Assembly (NCBI GenBank): GCA_934675465.1
Contig: CAKUQM010000005.1
Span: forward strand, 1-64,000
Length of the DNA stretch: 64,000 nt
DNA from: an uncultured Erysipelotrichaceae bacterium
Lineage (GTDB): Bacteria; Bacillota_I; Bacilli_A; Erysipelotrichales; Erysipelotrichaceae
Direction of reading: 5' to 3'
How positions within the stretch are numbered: position 1 is the stretch's first letter; each line of letters starts with the position of its first letter. Position numbers and translations under genes: made by a program. Shown piece after piece: positions 35,987 to 45,166 of the stretch. The notes under the pieces were generated by a model. It had not been told where the DNA came from. It searched no databases and worked only from the letters and a program-made list of their open reading frames with translations.

Positions 35987-36424
35987 ATTATATAAACCAA
36001 ATATAGATGAATTATGGTTTAAAGAGAAGATGATGTCTGATAAAGATACAATGTCTTATAATCATGGGACTATAGCTTTTCCTGCGTCTAAATGGGTTGC
36101 TTGGTACCAAAGGTGGATGAGGGTGATAAGCGTTTTTATCGATATATTTGTGATGAGAATACATTTGTGGGTGAAGTAGCTTATTACTTAGATTTAGAAA
36201 GAGAAATATATATTGCGGATGTGATTATTTATGCACCATATAGGGGCAAGGGATATGGATATGAAGGCTTATCTTTATTGTGTCAATGTGCGAAAAATAA
36301 TGGTATAGCTGAGTTATATGATGATATAGCCATTGATAATCCATCTATCAATTTATTTCTTAAGAATGGGTTTAAGGAAGTTCTTAGGACTAATGAATAT
36401 GTTCTTGTTAAGAAGAAGTTGTGA
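35970..36424 (+). pseudogene. GNAT acetyltransferase, frameshifted
   Basis: The first 45 codons or so (to about 36117) and the following segment in another frame to 36424 together make one GNAT-type acetyltransferase of about 150 residues. The acetyl-CoA loop YRGKGYGYEGL and the end FLKNGFKEV lie in the second part. A one-base loss at about 36118-36124, near GATGAGGGTGAT, explains the split. It overlaps abiEii by 17 bases, so it was probably the third gene of that operon. Confidence 0.8.
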
Positions 36425-36437
36425 AAATTTTCTAAAA

Positions 36438-36473
36438 AGAAAGCGTTGACATTTGTTTGGGAATTGTTATAAT
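36438..36473 (+). promoter_or_regulatory. licT promoter with overlapping cre site
   Basis: TTGACA (36446-36451), a 16-base spacer and an extended TGTTATAAT (-10 at 36468-36473). AGAAAGCGTTGACA (36438-36451) matches the CcpA cre consensus at all but one position and covers the -35 box, so glucose repression is likely. Confidence 0.8.
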
Positions 36474-36498
36474 TTAAATCGTAAGCAGATTATCAAAT

Positions 36499-36563
36499 AG
36501 GATTGTTACTTTAATTAGGCAAGACCTACCCAATAGACACTTGTTTTTTGGTAGGTCTTTTTT
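36499..36563 (+). promoter_or_regulatory. LicT-type RAT antiterminator and terminator, copy 1
   Basis: The RAT sequence starts with AGGATTGTTACTTT and ends with AGGCAAGACC (36499-36526). It overlaps the 5' arm of a 10-bp terminator stem (36521-36530 with 36550-36559) followed by T. Binding of the antiterminator would prevent the terminator. Confidence 0.9.
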
Positions 36564-36584
36564 AAACAAAGAAAGGGGATATCG

Positions 36585-37409
36585 ATGAGGGTCATTCGAG
36601 TATACAACAATAATGTTGTAGCGACGAGAACTGATGATAAAGAAGCTATAGTTCAAGGATCTGGTGTTGGTTTTGGTAAAAAGCCAGGGGATCTAATTGA
36701 TGAGGCAAAGATAGAGAAGATATTTTTTATTAAAGATGATCAGTTAAGTAAATTCGAAGAACTATTAGATGATGTTCCCATTGAGTATTTCCAAATTGCT
36801 GAGATGATTGCACAAAAGGCTACAAGGGATTTGAATGTAAGTTTGGATAATCAAATTCTTATAGCGTTAGCTGATCATATCTATTTTGCGGTTGAGAGAT
36901 ATTATAAGGATGCTAGTTTGAGAAATTTCTTAAATTCAGAGATTTCTTACTTATATCGTAAGGAATATCAAATCGGATTATGGGCTCTTGATAGGATTGA
37001 GGAGATGTTAAAGGTACGTTTGCCTAAGGATGAGGCTGGACTTATAGCTCTTCATATTATTAACTCTTCAACTAAGGCTTCTACTCAAGATATTTCTGAT
37101 ACGCTTATATTTATTAGAGGGATATTGGATATTATTAAAGGACAGTTTAATATTACCTTTGATAAAGAGAATCTAGATACAACTAGGTTGATGACACATT
37201 TAAAGTTCTTGGCTAATCGTGTTATCTATCATGAAAATGAGAATATAGTTGAGCTAGATGATATGTATGATTTGTTGATTAGTAAAAAATCAGAGTGTAA
37301 ATCGTGTATTGAGAAAATAGATGATTATATTCAAGATAAGTTTGGATATAAGTTGTCTAAGCGGGAGAAGGTGTACTTGTTGGTTCACTTGTTAAGATTT
37401 CTACATTAA
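36585..37409 (+). CDS. licT: BglG/LicT-family transcription antiterminator
   Basis: A 274-residue antiterminator: N-terminal RNA-binding domain (about 1-55, MRVIRVYNNNVVATRTD, GSGVGFGKKPGD), then two PTS-regulation domains with conserved His in LADHIYF, LIALHIIN, and the VHLLRFLH end. Phosphorylation by HPr and the PTS permease sets its activity. AAAGGGG precedes the ATG. Matching RAT/terminators lie both before it and between it and the permease gene, so it controls itself and the PTS genes. The gene symbol is by family. Confidence 0.93.
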   Translation: MRVIRVYNNNVVATRTDDKEAIVQGSGVGFGKKPGDLIDEAKIEKIFFIKDDQLSKFEELLDDVPIEYFQIAEMIAQKATRDLNVSLDNQILIALADHIYFAVERYYKDASLRNFLNSEISYLYRKEYQIGLWALDRIEEMLKVRLPKDEAGLIALHIINSSTKASTQDISDTLIFIRGILDIIKGQFNITFDKENLDTTRLMTHLKFLANRVIYHENENIVELDDMYDLLISKKSECKSCIEKIDDYIQDKFGYKLSKREKVYLLVHLLRFLH

Positions 37410-37420
37410 AAATTTATATT

Positions 37421-37491
37421 AGGATTGTTACTTTAAGTAGGCAAGACCATTAGATACTAGTTTTTAGTATTTATTAGTCTTGCCTATTTTT
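37421..37491 (+). promoter_or_regulatory. LicT-type RAT antiterminator and terminator, copy 2
   Basis: RAT at 37421-37448 with nearly the same sequence as copy 1. It overlaps a terminator whose 9-bp stem pairs 37439-37447 with 37477-37485, followed by a T-rich run. Confidence 0.9.
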
Positions 37492-37517
37492 ATTTCACTA
37501 AGAAGGAGGAAGAAAAA

Positions 37518-39068
37518 GTGAAAGAAAAAATTATGAGTGCTTTAGAGAAGTTTTCTAAGGCGATGGTACAGCCACTAAGCTATATTTCGGTGGCAGGTAT
37601 GATTCTTGTTGTGGGTGTGCTTGTTACTAACAATGCGGTTGTAGGTTTATTGCCTTTCTTAGGATGGGCTCCTATTCAACTAGTTGGTAACTTATTGTAT
37701 CAATGTATCATGGTTATTATTAATAACCTAGGTATTGTGTTTGCGGTAGGTATTGGTGCTGCTTTAGCTAAGAAAGATAAGCATCAAGCTGCAATGGTGG
37801 GTCTAATGGCTTATTTCATGTTCCTAGTAGCTAATAATACAACATTGTCTACAAATGGTTTACTTGCTGAAGCTAATCCGATGTTAGGTTTATATGGTAC
37901 AGGTCAATCAACAGTATTAGGTTTTCAAGTTACTGATATGGGTGTATTCTCAGGTATCATTCTTGGTTGCTTAACAGGTTATGTATTCAATAAGACATGT
38001 GATGCATCATTTAAGGGATATTGGAGTATGTATTCAGGAACTCGTTTCTCTTTCACTTGCATGGTTGGCGTTTCAATCTTAATGGGTGTGGCTACATGTT
38101 ATGTATGGCCAGTTGTTCAACATGGTATTTCTGCATTAACTAATGTAATCGCTAGTAGTGGTGCCTTCGGTTTATTCCTATATGGTATGTTAGAACGTTT
38201 ACTAATTCCTACAGGTTTACATCACTTAGTATATGCCCCTTTCCAATTTGGTGATTTAGGTGGAACTTTAGCTTTAGGTGATAAGACAATTGTTGGTGCT
38301 TATCCAATTCTATTAACTGAGTTACAAATGGGTGTTCCTTTCTCTGATTCAATCTATTATATGGGAACAGGTTTGGCTAAGACATTTGGTTATATTGGTA
38401 TCTGTGCTGCTTTCTATTACACAGCTAAGCCTGAGAATAAGAAGACTACTAAGAATATCTTAATTCCGCTTGTGTTGACTGCTACATTAAGTGGTATTAC
38501 TGAGCCAATTGATTTCATGTTTGCGTTTATTGCACCTGGCTTATTCTTAGTTCATTCAATTATTGCGGGTACCTTTGTTGCCTTATTAAAGGTTTTCAAT
38601 ATTCATTCAATGACTACAGGCTTAATTAATAGTTTCTTGATGAACTTATCTGCTGGTGTTGAAAGAACTGCTTGGCCAAAGATGTATTTATTAGCTTTAG
38701 CTGAAATTATTGTTTACTTTGTAGTGTTTGTATTCATTATCAAGAAGTTTAATTTAAAGACACCTGGTAGAGAAGATGCTGTAGTTGTTGAAGAAGAAAA
38801 TGGTAGTGCAAAGACAGTTAATGCTTCTAATGATGGTGTTGCTGAAGCTATCATTGAAGGTTTAGGTGGCAGAGAGAATATTGAGAATGTTGATAACTGT
38901 TTCACTCGTTTAAGAGTTAAGGTTAAGGATGCTAGCTTAGTTAATGATGCAGTTATTAATAAGGTTAAAAATAGTGGAATCGTTAAGAAGAATAATGATA
39001 TTCAAGTTATCTTCGGTATCGAAGTTCCACAAATTAGAAAAGCTGTTGATGCAGCATTAAATAAATAA
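37518..39068 (+). CDS. PTS alpha-glucoside/maltose-type EIICB permease
   Basis: A 516-residue phosphotransferase permease with EIIC first (about ten membrane helices; LLIPTGLHHLVYAPF and SGITEPIDFMFAFIAPGLF are typical) and EIIB last. The EIIB phospho-Cys lies in NVDNCFTRLRV. No EIIA domain is present, so a separate EIIA is needed. Pairing with a GH4 6-phospho-alpha-glucosidase points to maltose or related alpha-glucosides. The start is GTG at 37518 behind AAGGAGG. Confidence 0.92.
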   Translation: MKEKIMSALEKFSKAMVQPLSYISVAGMILVVGVLVTNNAVVGLLPFLGWAPIQLVGNLLYQCIMVIINNLGIVFAVGIGAALAKKDKHQAAMVGLMAYFMFLVANNTTLSTNGLLAEANPMLGLYGTGQSTVLGFQVTDMGVFSGIILGCLTGYVFNKTCDASFKGYWSMYSGTRFSFTCMVGVSILMGVATCYVWPVVQHGISALTNVIASSGAFGLFLYGMLERLLIPTGLHHLVYAPFQFGDLGGTLALGDKTIVGAYPILLTELQMGVPFSDSIYYMGTGLAKTFGYIGICAAFYYTAKPENKKTTKNILIPLVLTATLSGITEPIDFMFAFIAPGLFLVHSIIAGTFVALLKVFNIHSMTTGLINSFLMNLSAGVERTAWPKMYLLALAEIIVYFVVFVFIIKKFNLKTPGREDAVVVEEENGSAKTVNASNDGVAEAIIEGLGGRENIENVDNCFTRLRVKVKDASLVNDAVINKVKNSGIVKKNNDIQVIFGIEVPQIRKAVDAALNK

Positions 39069-39088
39069 AATCAGGAGGTTTTAGATAT

Positions 39089-40450
39089 ATGATTATTGCG
39101 ATTGCAGGTGGAGGAAGTACTTTCACTCCAGGTATTGTTAAGTCTATTGCGTTACGTAAGGATGAACTAGGCGTTGATGAGATTCGTTTATATGATATCA
39201 ACAAGGAAAGACAAGATAAGGTTGCTGTTGTTGTTAAGTGGATCTTGGATGAAGAATTACATTCAGGTATTAAGTTAACTGTAACTAATGATAAGAAGGA
39301 AGCTTACAGCGATGCATCATTCGTGTTTGCTCAAATGCGTGTTGGTTTGTATGCAATGAGAGAAAGCGATGAGAAGATTCCTTTGAAGCATGGTTGTGTT
39401 GGTCAAGAGACTTGTGGTTGTGGTGGTTTAGCATATGGTATGCGTACTATCTTCCCTATGATCGAGTTGATTGATGATGTTGAAAAGTATGCTAAGAAGG
39501 ATTATTGGATTCTTAACTATTCTAATCCTGCTTCTATTGTTTCTGAGGCTTGTAATAAGTTAAGACCTAATGCTCGTATTATTAATATTTGTGATATGCC
39601 TATCGCTATTATTGATTTGGTTGCTGCTGCATTAGAGATTAAGGATAAGAAGAATATCGTATATGATTACTTTGGCTTAAATCATTTTGGTTGGTTTACT
39701 AATATCGAATATAAGGGTGAAAGCATCATGGAACCTTTGAAAGCTTATATTAAGGAACATGAGATCTTGTTGCCAGCTTCTTATTTAAAGGGTAAGGAGA
39801 GTTTGACAAACTCTAGCAATAATACTAATCGTCATGCGAAGGGTAGCTGGTATTATGTTTGGAAGGGTGTTTATGAGATTCTTGAGAACTTCCCTGAATA
39901 TATTCCTAATACTTATTTGAACTATTACTTACAATCTAAGGAGTTTGTTGAACATTCTAATGTTGAACATACTCGTGCTAATGAGGTAATGGAAACTCGT
40001 GAGAAGAACTTGTTTGATGGTATTGATCATTACTTAAAGACAGGTGAGATTGATGAAAAGGTGTTCTATGCAGGTAGTCATGGTGATTGGATTGCTGATT
40101 TGGCTATTGCGCTTAAGAATGATACTAAGGCTCGTTTCTTGGTAATCGTTGAAAATAAGGGTGCTTTGCCTAATATGCCATATGATGCAATGGTTGAGGT
40201 TCCTGCTTATATTGGTAAGGATGGACCAGAGGTAATTTCTCAAAAGCCTATTCCATTGTTCCAACAAGGTTTGATGATGCAACAATTAAATAGTGAAAAG
40301 CTATTAGTTGAAGGTTGTATCGAAGGCTCTTATGAAAAGGTACTACAATCATTCACTTTAAATAAAACTGTGCCTAGTATGACTGTTGCTAAGGCAATCT
40401 TAGATGACATGATTGAGGCTAATAAGGGTTTCTGGCCTGAGTTAAAGTAA
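39089..40450 (+). CDS. 6-phospho-alpha-glucosidase (glycoside hydrolase family 4)
   Basis: A 453-residue NAD- and metal-dependent GH4 enzyme. The dinucleotide loop is AGGGSTFTPG near the start, and the CDMP motif (in NICDMPIAI) marks the alpha-glucosidase branch; Cys of this motif and His of GLNHFGW bind the metal. It hydrolyses phosphorylated disaccharides delivered by the adjacent EIICB. CAGGAGG precedes the ATG. It is the last gene of the LicT-controlled operon. Confidence 0.94.
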   Translation: MIIAIAGGGSTFTPGIVKSIALRKDELGVDEIRLYDINKERQDKVAVVVKWILDEELHSGIKLTVTNDKKEAYSDASFVFAQMRVGLYAMRESDEKIPLKHGCVGQETCGCGGLAYGMRTIFPMIELIDDVEKYAKKDYWILNYSNPASIVSEACNKLRPNARIINICDMPIAIIDLVAAALEIKDKKNIVYDYFGLNHFGWFTNIEYKGESIMEPLKAYIKEHEILLPASYLKGKESLTNSSNNTNRHAKGSWYYVWKGVYEILENFPEYIPNTYLNYYLQSKEFVEHSNVEHTRANEVMETREKNLFDGIDHYLKTGEIDEKVFYAGSHGDWIADLAIALKNDTKARFLVIVENKGALPNMPYDAMVEVPAYIGKDGPEVISQKPIPLFQQGLMMQQLNSEKLLVEGCIEGSYEKVLQSFTLNKTVPSMTVAKAILDDMIEANKGFWPELK

Positions 40451-40514
40451 GACTTGTTAAATAGATGTCCTTTAGAATTCCCCAAGTACTTATTTGATTT
40501 TTTAGGACAAAGTA

Positions 40515-40556
40515 AAAACACGGTGTTTGTTTATTATTATAAGCATCGTGTTTTTT
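40515..40556 (+). terminator. Terminator after the GH4 gene
   Basis: An 11-bp stem with one G-T pair (40515-40525 with 40544-40554) ends in T6. A second weak stem (TGTCCT/AGGACA) lies just upstream between 40466 and 40508. Confidence 0.8.
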
Positions 40557-40568
40557 ATTATTTAGACA

Positions 40569-40619
40569 ATTTCCCTATTTCGCTTATGATATATCACTTG
40601 ATAAGCGAGATAGGGAAAT
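40569..40619. repeat. 19-bp inverted repeat of unknown role
   Basis: Arms 40569-40587 and 40601-40619 match at 18 of 19 positions (the other is a G-T pair in RNA) around a 13-base loop. Neither side has a T-run, so it is not a normal terminator. Confidence 0.8.
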
Positions 40620-40663
40620 AATAAGTGACTATCCAATAAAATATAGATATGTATTAAGAGTTT

Positions 40664-41338
40664 TTAAACTCTACTGTGATTAACTAAAGATGATAATTGC
40701 AGTTGATTATAAACATCATTTACAGCTCTTTCATAACAAGTGAATGAATGAAGATTGTTGTTGTCAAAAACTAAATTATTATTTTTATATGTAAGATACT
40801 TTTCTCTAACCAATTGCCAATCTGAATTATTTTTAATGTAAGTTTCTTTCCTTTTGATGTCTCTTGAGTCAGGGGTTTGGTTCCAAAACCATGTATCAGA
40901 CTGTATAGAACCAGTTTTACAGTGAATTAATCTTTGCCAGTCCCCTTACTTATCTTCTTTTACTATGGCTATATCGAACTTATATTTGGTTTGATTATAT
41001 TGGTTAAAACTTTTAAGTTTAGTTGATAAAGATGATGTGGAATCTTGCCAGTCTTCATAGCCATATTTTTTTAGAACTTTGTTAAATGATTTTCTAACTG
41101 CCTCCTTAAGGTCTTTTCCATTGTTTATTGGCGATTTTATAACAACCAAATTGTAATCCATATCTACGTCACCTTTTTCATTTTGAGTAATCATTTTACG
41201 TTTGGCACTACCCACAAGCATGATGTATGTTCCGATATCATAATCAATCTTTAGTTGGTGTCCTAATGCTTGTGTTAGCTTAGTTCCTTCGTGTGTTAGT
41301 TTTTTGATGAATTGAACATCTGTTAAATATTTATACAT
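40664..41338 (-). pseudogene. Nucleotidyltransferase-fold protein with an in-frame stop
   Basis: The - strand frame runs for 225 codons but is cut by TAA at 40946-40948; the downstream part (starting GDWQRLIHCK) remains open in the same frame to the stop at 40664. The N-terminal part has LVGSAKRK and GDVDMDYNLVV, a polymerase-beta nucleotidyltransferase signature (G-S and D-x-D), with the third acidic residue in KFDIAIV. AGGAGGAAGA precedes the start at 41338. A single nonsense change from a GAA, CAA or AAA codon is the simplest explanation. Such enzymes occur in defence and tRNA-modifying systems; the exact family is not recognised. Confidence 0.75.
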
Positions 41339-41490
41339 TCTTCCTCCTAAGCCCATACCTACCAGATAGTATATTGCTAAACTAAATCATTACATTATAA
41401 CTAACTAGTATGGACTTATCAATGATAAAAAGTGTTCCTATTCAAGGACACTTTATGTGATTTTTAGTAGTTTGTTCTGAAACGAGAACA

Positions 41491-42252
41491 CTAGTAATAG
41501 ATATTGGCAATAACAGGATAATGATCAGTTGGATATATCGTGTTATAAGAAGATGTAATCTTATTAACTTCATCAATAGATAGATTATCTGATATAAAGA
41601 TATGGTCTATTGGAAGGTGTTTATATAAGAAGGAACCAACATTGCCTCTAAGAGTTGATCCCATTTCATCATACGATAGGTCTTTTAATCTTTTGCTTAA
41701 AAGACGTAGGGCAGGTGACAACCTAGTGCAGTTAAAATCACCACATAGTAGAGTAAAGTCACCTTGTTGGTACTTATGAATTATCTTTGAAAGAATAATT
41801 GCTTGCTTAGTACGTACAAAAGGGAAGTTAGCGTCTAAGTGGGTATTAAAGACAGTGAAGGTTTTATTAGTTAACTTGTCTTTTAAATATACATAGGTAA
41901 CGATACGAGGAAATTGGGAAAGAAGATATTTAGATCCTTTCTTGGTTACTGTATCTGATAACCATAGAGTTTTTCCTTCTATTAGTTCGTATTTATCTTT
42001 GTTAAAAAGAATTGAAGAATATTCATCACTTAAAAGAGAATGTCTTGATTCTCCAAAGATAGCATATTTATTTAAAATATCTTTAAGATAAGGAAACATT
42101 GAATCAGTTAGTTCTTGTACGCCGATGATGTCTGGTGTGTATTCTTCTAACATTGATTTAATAGCGGTTATTCTAATATTAAATGGTGGGTTGCCTGGTA
42201 TGTTGGCTCCACTTGTTAATAAGTTTAGGCTCATAATTTTAAAAGAATTCAT
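41491..42252 (-). CDS. Endonuclease/exonuclease/phosphatase family protein
   Basis: A 253-residue EEP-fold hydrolase. Motifs are MSLNLLTSG, VQELTD, NTHLDANF, LCGDFNCT and the final TDHYPVIAN, giving the catalytic Asp/His set. It could act on phosphodiesters such as nucleic acid or phospholipid; no signal peptide is seen from this start. The start at 42252 was chosen because a - strand TATAAT lies exactly seven bases upstream, the leaderless layout; the longer ORF would run through the asnB promoter region. Confidence 0.8.
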   Translation of the reverse strand: MNSFKIMSLNLLTSGANIPGNPPFNIRITAIKSMLEEYTPDIIGVQELTDSMFPYLKDILNKYAIFGESRHSLLSDEYSSILFNKDKYELIEGKTLWLSDTVTKKGSKYLLSQFPRIVTYVYLKDKLTNKTFTVFNTHLDANFPFVRTKQAIILSKIIHKYQQGDFTLLCGDFNCTRLSPALRLLSKRLKDLSYDEMGSTLRGNVGSFLYKHLPIDHIFISDNLSIDEVNKITSSYNTIYPTDHYPVIANIYY

Positions 42253-42311
42253 GAAGTTATTATATGACTTTATTTGATTATGTATTACTGAAACAATTTT
42301 CTGAAAATATA

Positions 42312-42612
42312 TTGACAAGTTTCTTAAAAAATAGTAAAACTTTTTCATAAGCAAGGATAAGGAAAAGTAGGTATCAACGAAATTAAGTGAGTGGGGAGGT
42401 AGTGAGAACCCTGTATTTACGAGATATTGAAAGAACACCTAGGAGTTTCAAACCGAAGTAATAGTAGGCTTTGACGGAGTTGGACCGTTATCTTACCAAG
42501 TTTCAATGATGGTTGAAAGAGTGATTGGTTGTTAGATCAATAATTTGGGTGGTACCGCGGAGTTTTACAGTTCTTCGTCCCATGGGATGAAGGAACTGTT
42601 TTTTATTTTTTA
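42312..42612 (+). promoter_or_regulatory. T-box leader (asparagine) upstream of asnB
   Basis: Promoter TTGACA (42312-42317), 17 bases, TAAAAC (42335-42340). The T-box sequence TGGGTGGTACCGCGG is at 42545-42559, and a terminator stem (arms from 42566 and ending 42598) is followed by a T-tract. The specifier codon is read as AAC (42434-42436) in GAAAGAACACC, followed by A as in other T-boxes. Uncharged tRNA-Asn should favour antitermination and raise asnB expression. Confidence 0.93.
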
Positions 42613-42623
42613 GGAGGCGTACT

Positions 42624-44195
42624 ATGTGTGGAATTATTGTATCAACTGATGTTTTAACTAAATTAGAAGATTTTAAGAAGGGTTTAAAAGCTTTATATGA
42701 TAGAGGGCCAGATGATTCTAAGATTGTAGATACAGGTGCTGGTTTATTGGGTTTTCAAAGATTAGCTATTATGGGTTTAACTAAAGAGGGTATGCAACCA
42801 TTTGAAAAAGATGGCAAGTATGTTGTATGTAATGGTGAATTATATGGCTTTAGAGTAGTGAAGAAAGAACTTGAGAAGAAGGGTTATACTTTTGTGTCTG
42901 ATTCTGATTGTGAGTTGTTGTTGCCACTATATGAAGAATATGGACTTGATATGTTTGTTGGTTTAGATGCGGAATTTGCCCTTGTTATGTATGATCCAAA
43001 GCTTGGTTATATAGCTGCTAGAGATCCAATTGGTATCAGGCCATTATTCTATGGTTATACCGAAAATGGTAAGATTTGTTTTGGTTCTACTGTTTCTAGT
43101 CTTCTTCCAATATGTAAGGATATTAAGGCTTTCCCTCCAGGTACTTATTATGCTAGTGGTAAGTTTGTGGAGTATAGAAAGATATATGAGGCTACTAGTG
43201 TTGTTGATGATGATATTTTTAAGAATATTCATGATAAGTTAATTGCTGGTGTGTTAAAGAGAATGGATGCGGATGCAAAGGTTGGCTATTTGTTGTCTGG
43301 TGGTTTAGATTCTTCTTTGATTTGTGCGATTGCTCAAAAACATAGTGATAAGCCTATTCGAACCTTTTCTATTGGTATGGAAGATGATGCGATTGATTTG
43401 AAGTATGCTAGAAAGGTTGCTGAATATATTGGAAGTGACCACACTGAATTTAAGATGTCTAAGGATGATATTTTAAATGCTTTGCCAGAGGTAATTAGAA
43501 TATTAGAGACTTGGGATATTACAACTATTAGGGCTTCTTTAGGCATGTATATCTTGTGTAAGAAGATTCAAAAGACTACTGATATCAAGGTTATTTTAAC
43601 TGGTGAAGTTAGTGATGAATTGTTTGGCTATAAGTATACTGATTTTGCCCCTGATGCCAAGAGTTTTCAAGAAGAGGCTAGTAAACGAGTTAGAGAATTG
43701 TATATGTATGATGTGTTAAGGGCTGATAGGTGTATTTCTTCTAATTCCATGGAAGGTAGGGTACCTTTTGGTGATTTGGATTTTGTGGAGTATGTGATGA
43801 GTATTGATCCAAGTCTTAAGATGAATAAGTATGGTATGGGTAAGTATTTATTACGTCATGCGTTTGAGAAGGATGATTTATTGCCTAGGGAAATATTGTT
43901 TAGGGATAAGGCAGCTTTTTCTGATGCGGTAGGTCATTCTTTGGCTGATTATTTAAAGGAATATGCTGAAAGCAAGTATAGTGATAAGGAATATGAGGAT
44001 GGCGTTAAGAAGTATACATATTGTCCACCTTTTACTAAAGAATCATTATTATATAGAGATATCTTCGAATCTTATTATCCAGGTTTAGATTCTTTGATTG
44101 TTGATTATTGGATGCCTAATAAGTCTTGGAAGGGTTGCGATGTGAATGATCCTTCTGCTAGGTATTTAAGTAATTATGGGGATAGTGCTAAATAG
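42624..44195 (+). CDS. asnB: Asparagine synthase (glutamine-hydrolysing)
   Basis: A 523-residue AsnB. Cys2 (MCGIIVSTD) is the glutaminase nucleophile; the synthase domain has GYLLSGGLDSSLI (PPi loop) and VILTGEVSDELFGY. The C-terminal part is regular for the short bacterial form. GGAGG lies upstream. It converts aspartate and glutamine to asparagine and glutamate, in line with the Asn T-box that precedes it. Confidence 0.96.
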   Translation: MCGIIVSTDVLTKLEDFKKGLKALYDRGPDDSKIVDTGAGLLGFQRLAIMGLTKEGMQPFEKDGKYVVCNGELYGFRVVKKELEKKGYTFVSDSDCELLLPLYEEYGLDMFVGLDAEFALVMYDPKLGYIAARDPIGIRPLFYGYTENGKICFGSTVSSLLPICKDIKAFPPGTYYASGKFVEYRKIYEATSVVDDDIFKNIHDKLIAGVLKRMDADAKVGYLLSGGLDSSLICAIAQKHSDKPIRTFSIGMEDDAIDLKYARKVAEYIGSDHTEFKMSKDDILNALPEVIRILETWDITTIRASLGMYILCKKIQKTTDIKVILTGEVSDELFGYKYTDFAPDAKSFQEEASKRVRELYMYDVLRADRCISSNSMEGRVPFGDLDFVEYVMSIDPSLKMNKYGMGKYLLRHAFEKDDLLPREILFRDKAAFSDAVGHSLADYLKEYAESKYSDKEYEDGVKKYTYCPPFTKESLLYRDIFESYYPGLDSLIVDYWMPNKSWKGCDVNDPSARYLSNYGDSAK

Positions 44196-44229
44196 TTTGG
44201 TATACTCTTATCAAGAGAGGTTGATATTA

Positions 44230-45165
44230 ATGAGTAGAAGTACGGAAAAGGCAATGAAGGCCGCAATGAAATATTTAAATGAGCATGCGACTGGTGATGA
44301 GAGTGAAGAAGAGCTCAATGATTTATTGAAGGAATTTATTGTTGATTATAATAGTAAGCTACATGATGATAATGTTGAGTTTACAGTTGATGATTATCTT
44401 GAGATGGCTGAAGAGGCGGATTCTGATGAGGAAGAATTAGAATTTATAAATATGGCTTTGGACTTAGATCCTGATAACATTGACGCTCAGGTTAAACTAA
44501 TTGAGGCTGATTCTAAGACTTATGAAGAAGAGATTGAAAGATTAAACGATAAGATTGAGGAAGTAAAACTTAAATATAAAGATGATTACAAGAATTCGGT
44601 TGGTGAGTTCTATATGGTTTTCCATACAAGACCTATTATTAGACTATATTATGGTTTGATGGTGGACTATATTGAGTGTAATATGCTTGGTAAGGCTAAG
44701 TCTATTGCTGAAGAAATCTTACGTTTAAATGAGAATGATAATCTTGGTGCTAGATATAATTTGATTGGCTTGTATGCTTATTTTGAAGAAGAGGAAAAAG
44801 CTTTAGAGTTAGTTGAAAAATATAGCGATGGAGAAAGTCTTGAATCACAATTTTTATTAAATCTTGCGATTCTTTATTATAAGAAGTGTGATTTTGTAAA
44901 GTCTGAGGAATATATTAAGCAACTTAACAAGACAAATAAAAGCTTTAAGAAGTTTGCGAAGTCTTTTGAGGATTGCACTATTATGGATATGGTTTATGAG
45001 ATTGATAGTCCTATGTATCAAAGGGGTACTTTAAATGAGTTGGTGATGGATTATGTTTCTAATCGATATTTATATAATTCAATGTTATCTTTCTTTGACT
45101 TTGCCCAAAGATGTTTAAAGAAAAAGCCTGCTAAGAAGAAGGCTAATAATAAGAAGTTGTCATAG
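44230..45165 (+). CDS. TPR-like helical repeat protein
   Basis: A 311-residue acidic cytosolic protein with tetratricopeptide-like helical pairs (EEELEFINMALDLDPDNIDA, then EILRLNENDNLGARYNLIGL) and a basic Lys-rich tail. Similar proteins in Firmicutes are described only as TPR-containing. The start at 44230 follows AGAGAGG, and an extended -10 box (TGG-TATACT, 44201-44206) lies just after the asnB stop. It is coupled with the next gene, which starts one base after its stop. No function assigned. Confidence 0.75.
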   Translation: MSRSTEKAMKAAMKYLNEHATGDESEEELNDLLKEFIVDYNSKLHDDNVEFTVDDYLEMAEEADSDEEELEFINMALDLDPDNIDAQVKLIEADSKTYEEEIERLNDKIEEVKLKYKDDYKNSVGEFYMVFHTRPIIRLYYGLMVDYIECNMLGKAKSIAEEILRLNENDNLGARYNLIGLYAYFEEEEKALELVEKYSDGESLESQFLLNLAILYYKKCDFVKSEEYIKQLNKTNKSFKKFAKSFEDCTIMDMVYEIDSPMYQRGTLNELVMDYVSNRYLYNSMLSFFDFAQRCLKKKPAKKKANNKKLS

Positions 45166-45166
45166 T

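Noticed and set aside
40569..40619. Reading the 19-bp inverted repeat as a transcription terminator
   Set aside because: No T-run follows on either strand, and a proper terminator lies just upstream at 40515-40556.
42252..42438. N-terminal extension of the EEP-family protein to 42438
   Set aside because: It would overlap the asnB promoter and T-box leader start; a -10 box seven bases before 42252 and the family N-terminus favour the shorter protein.
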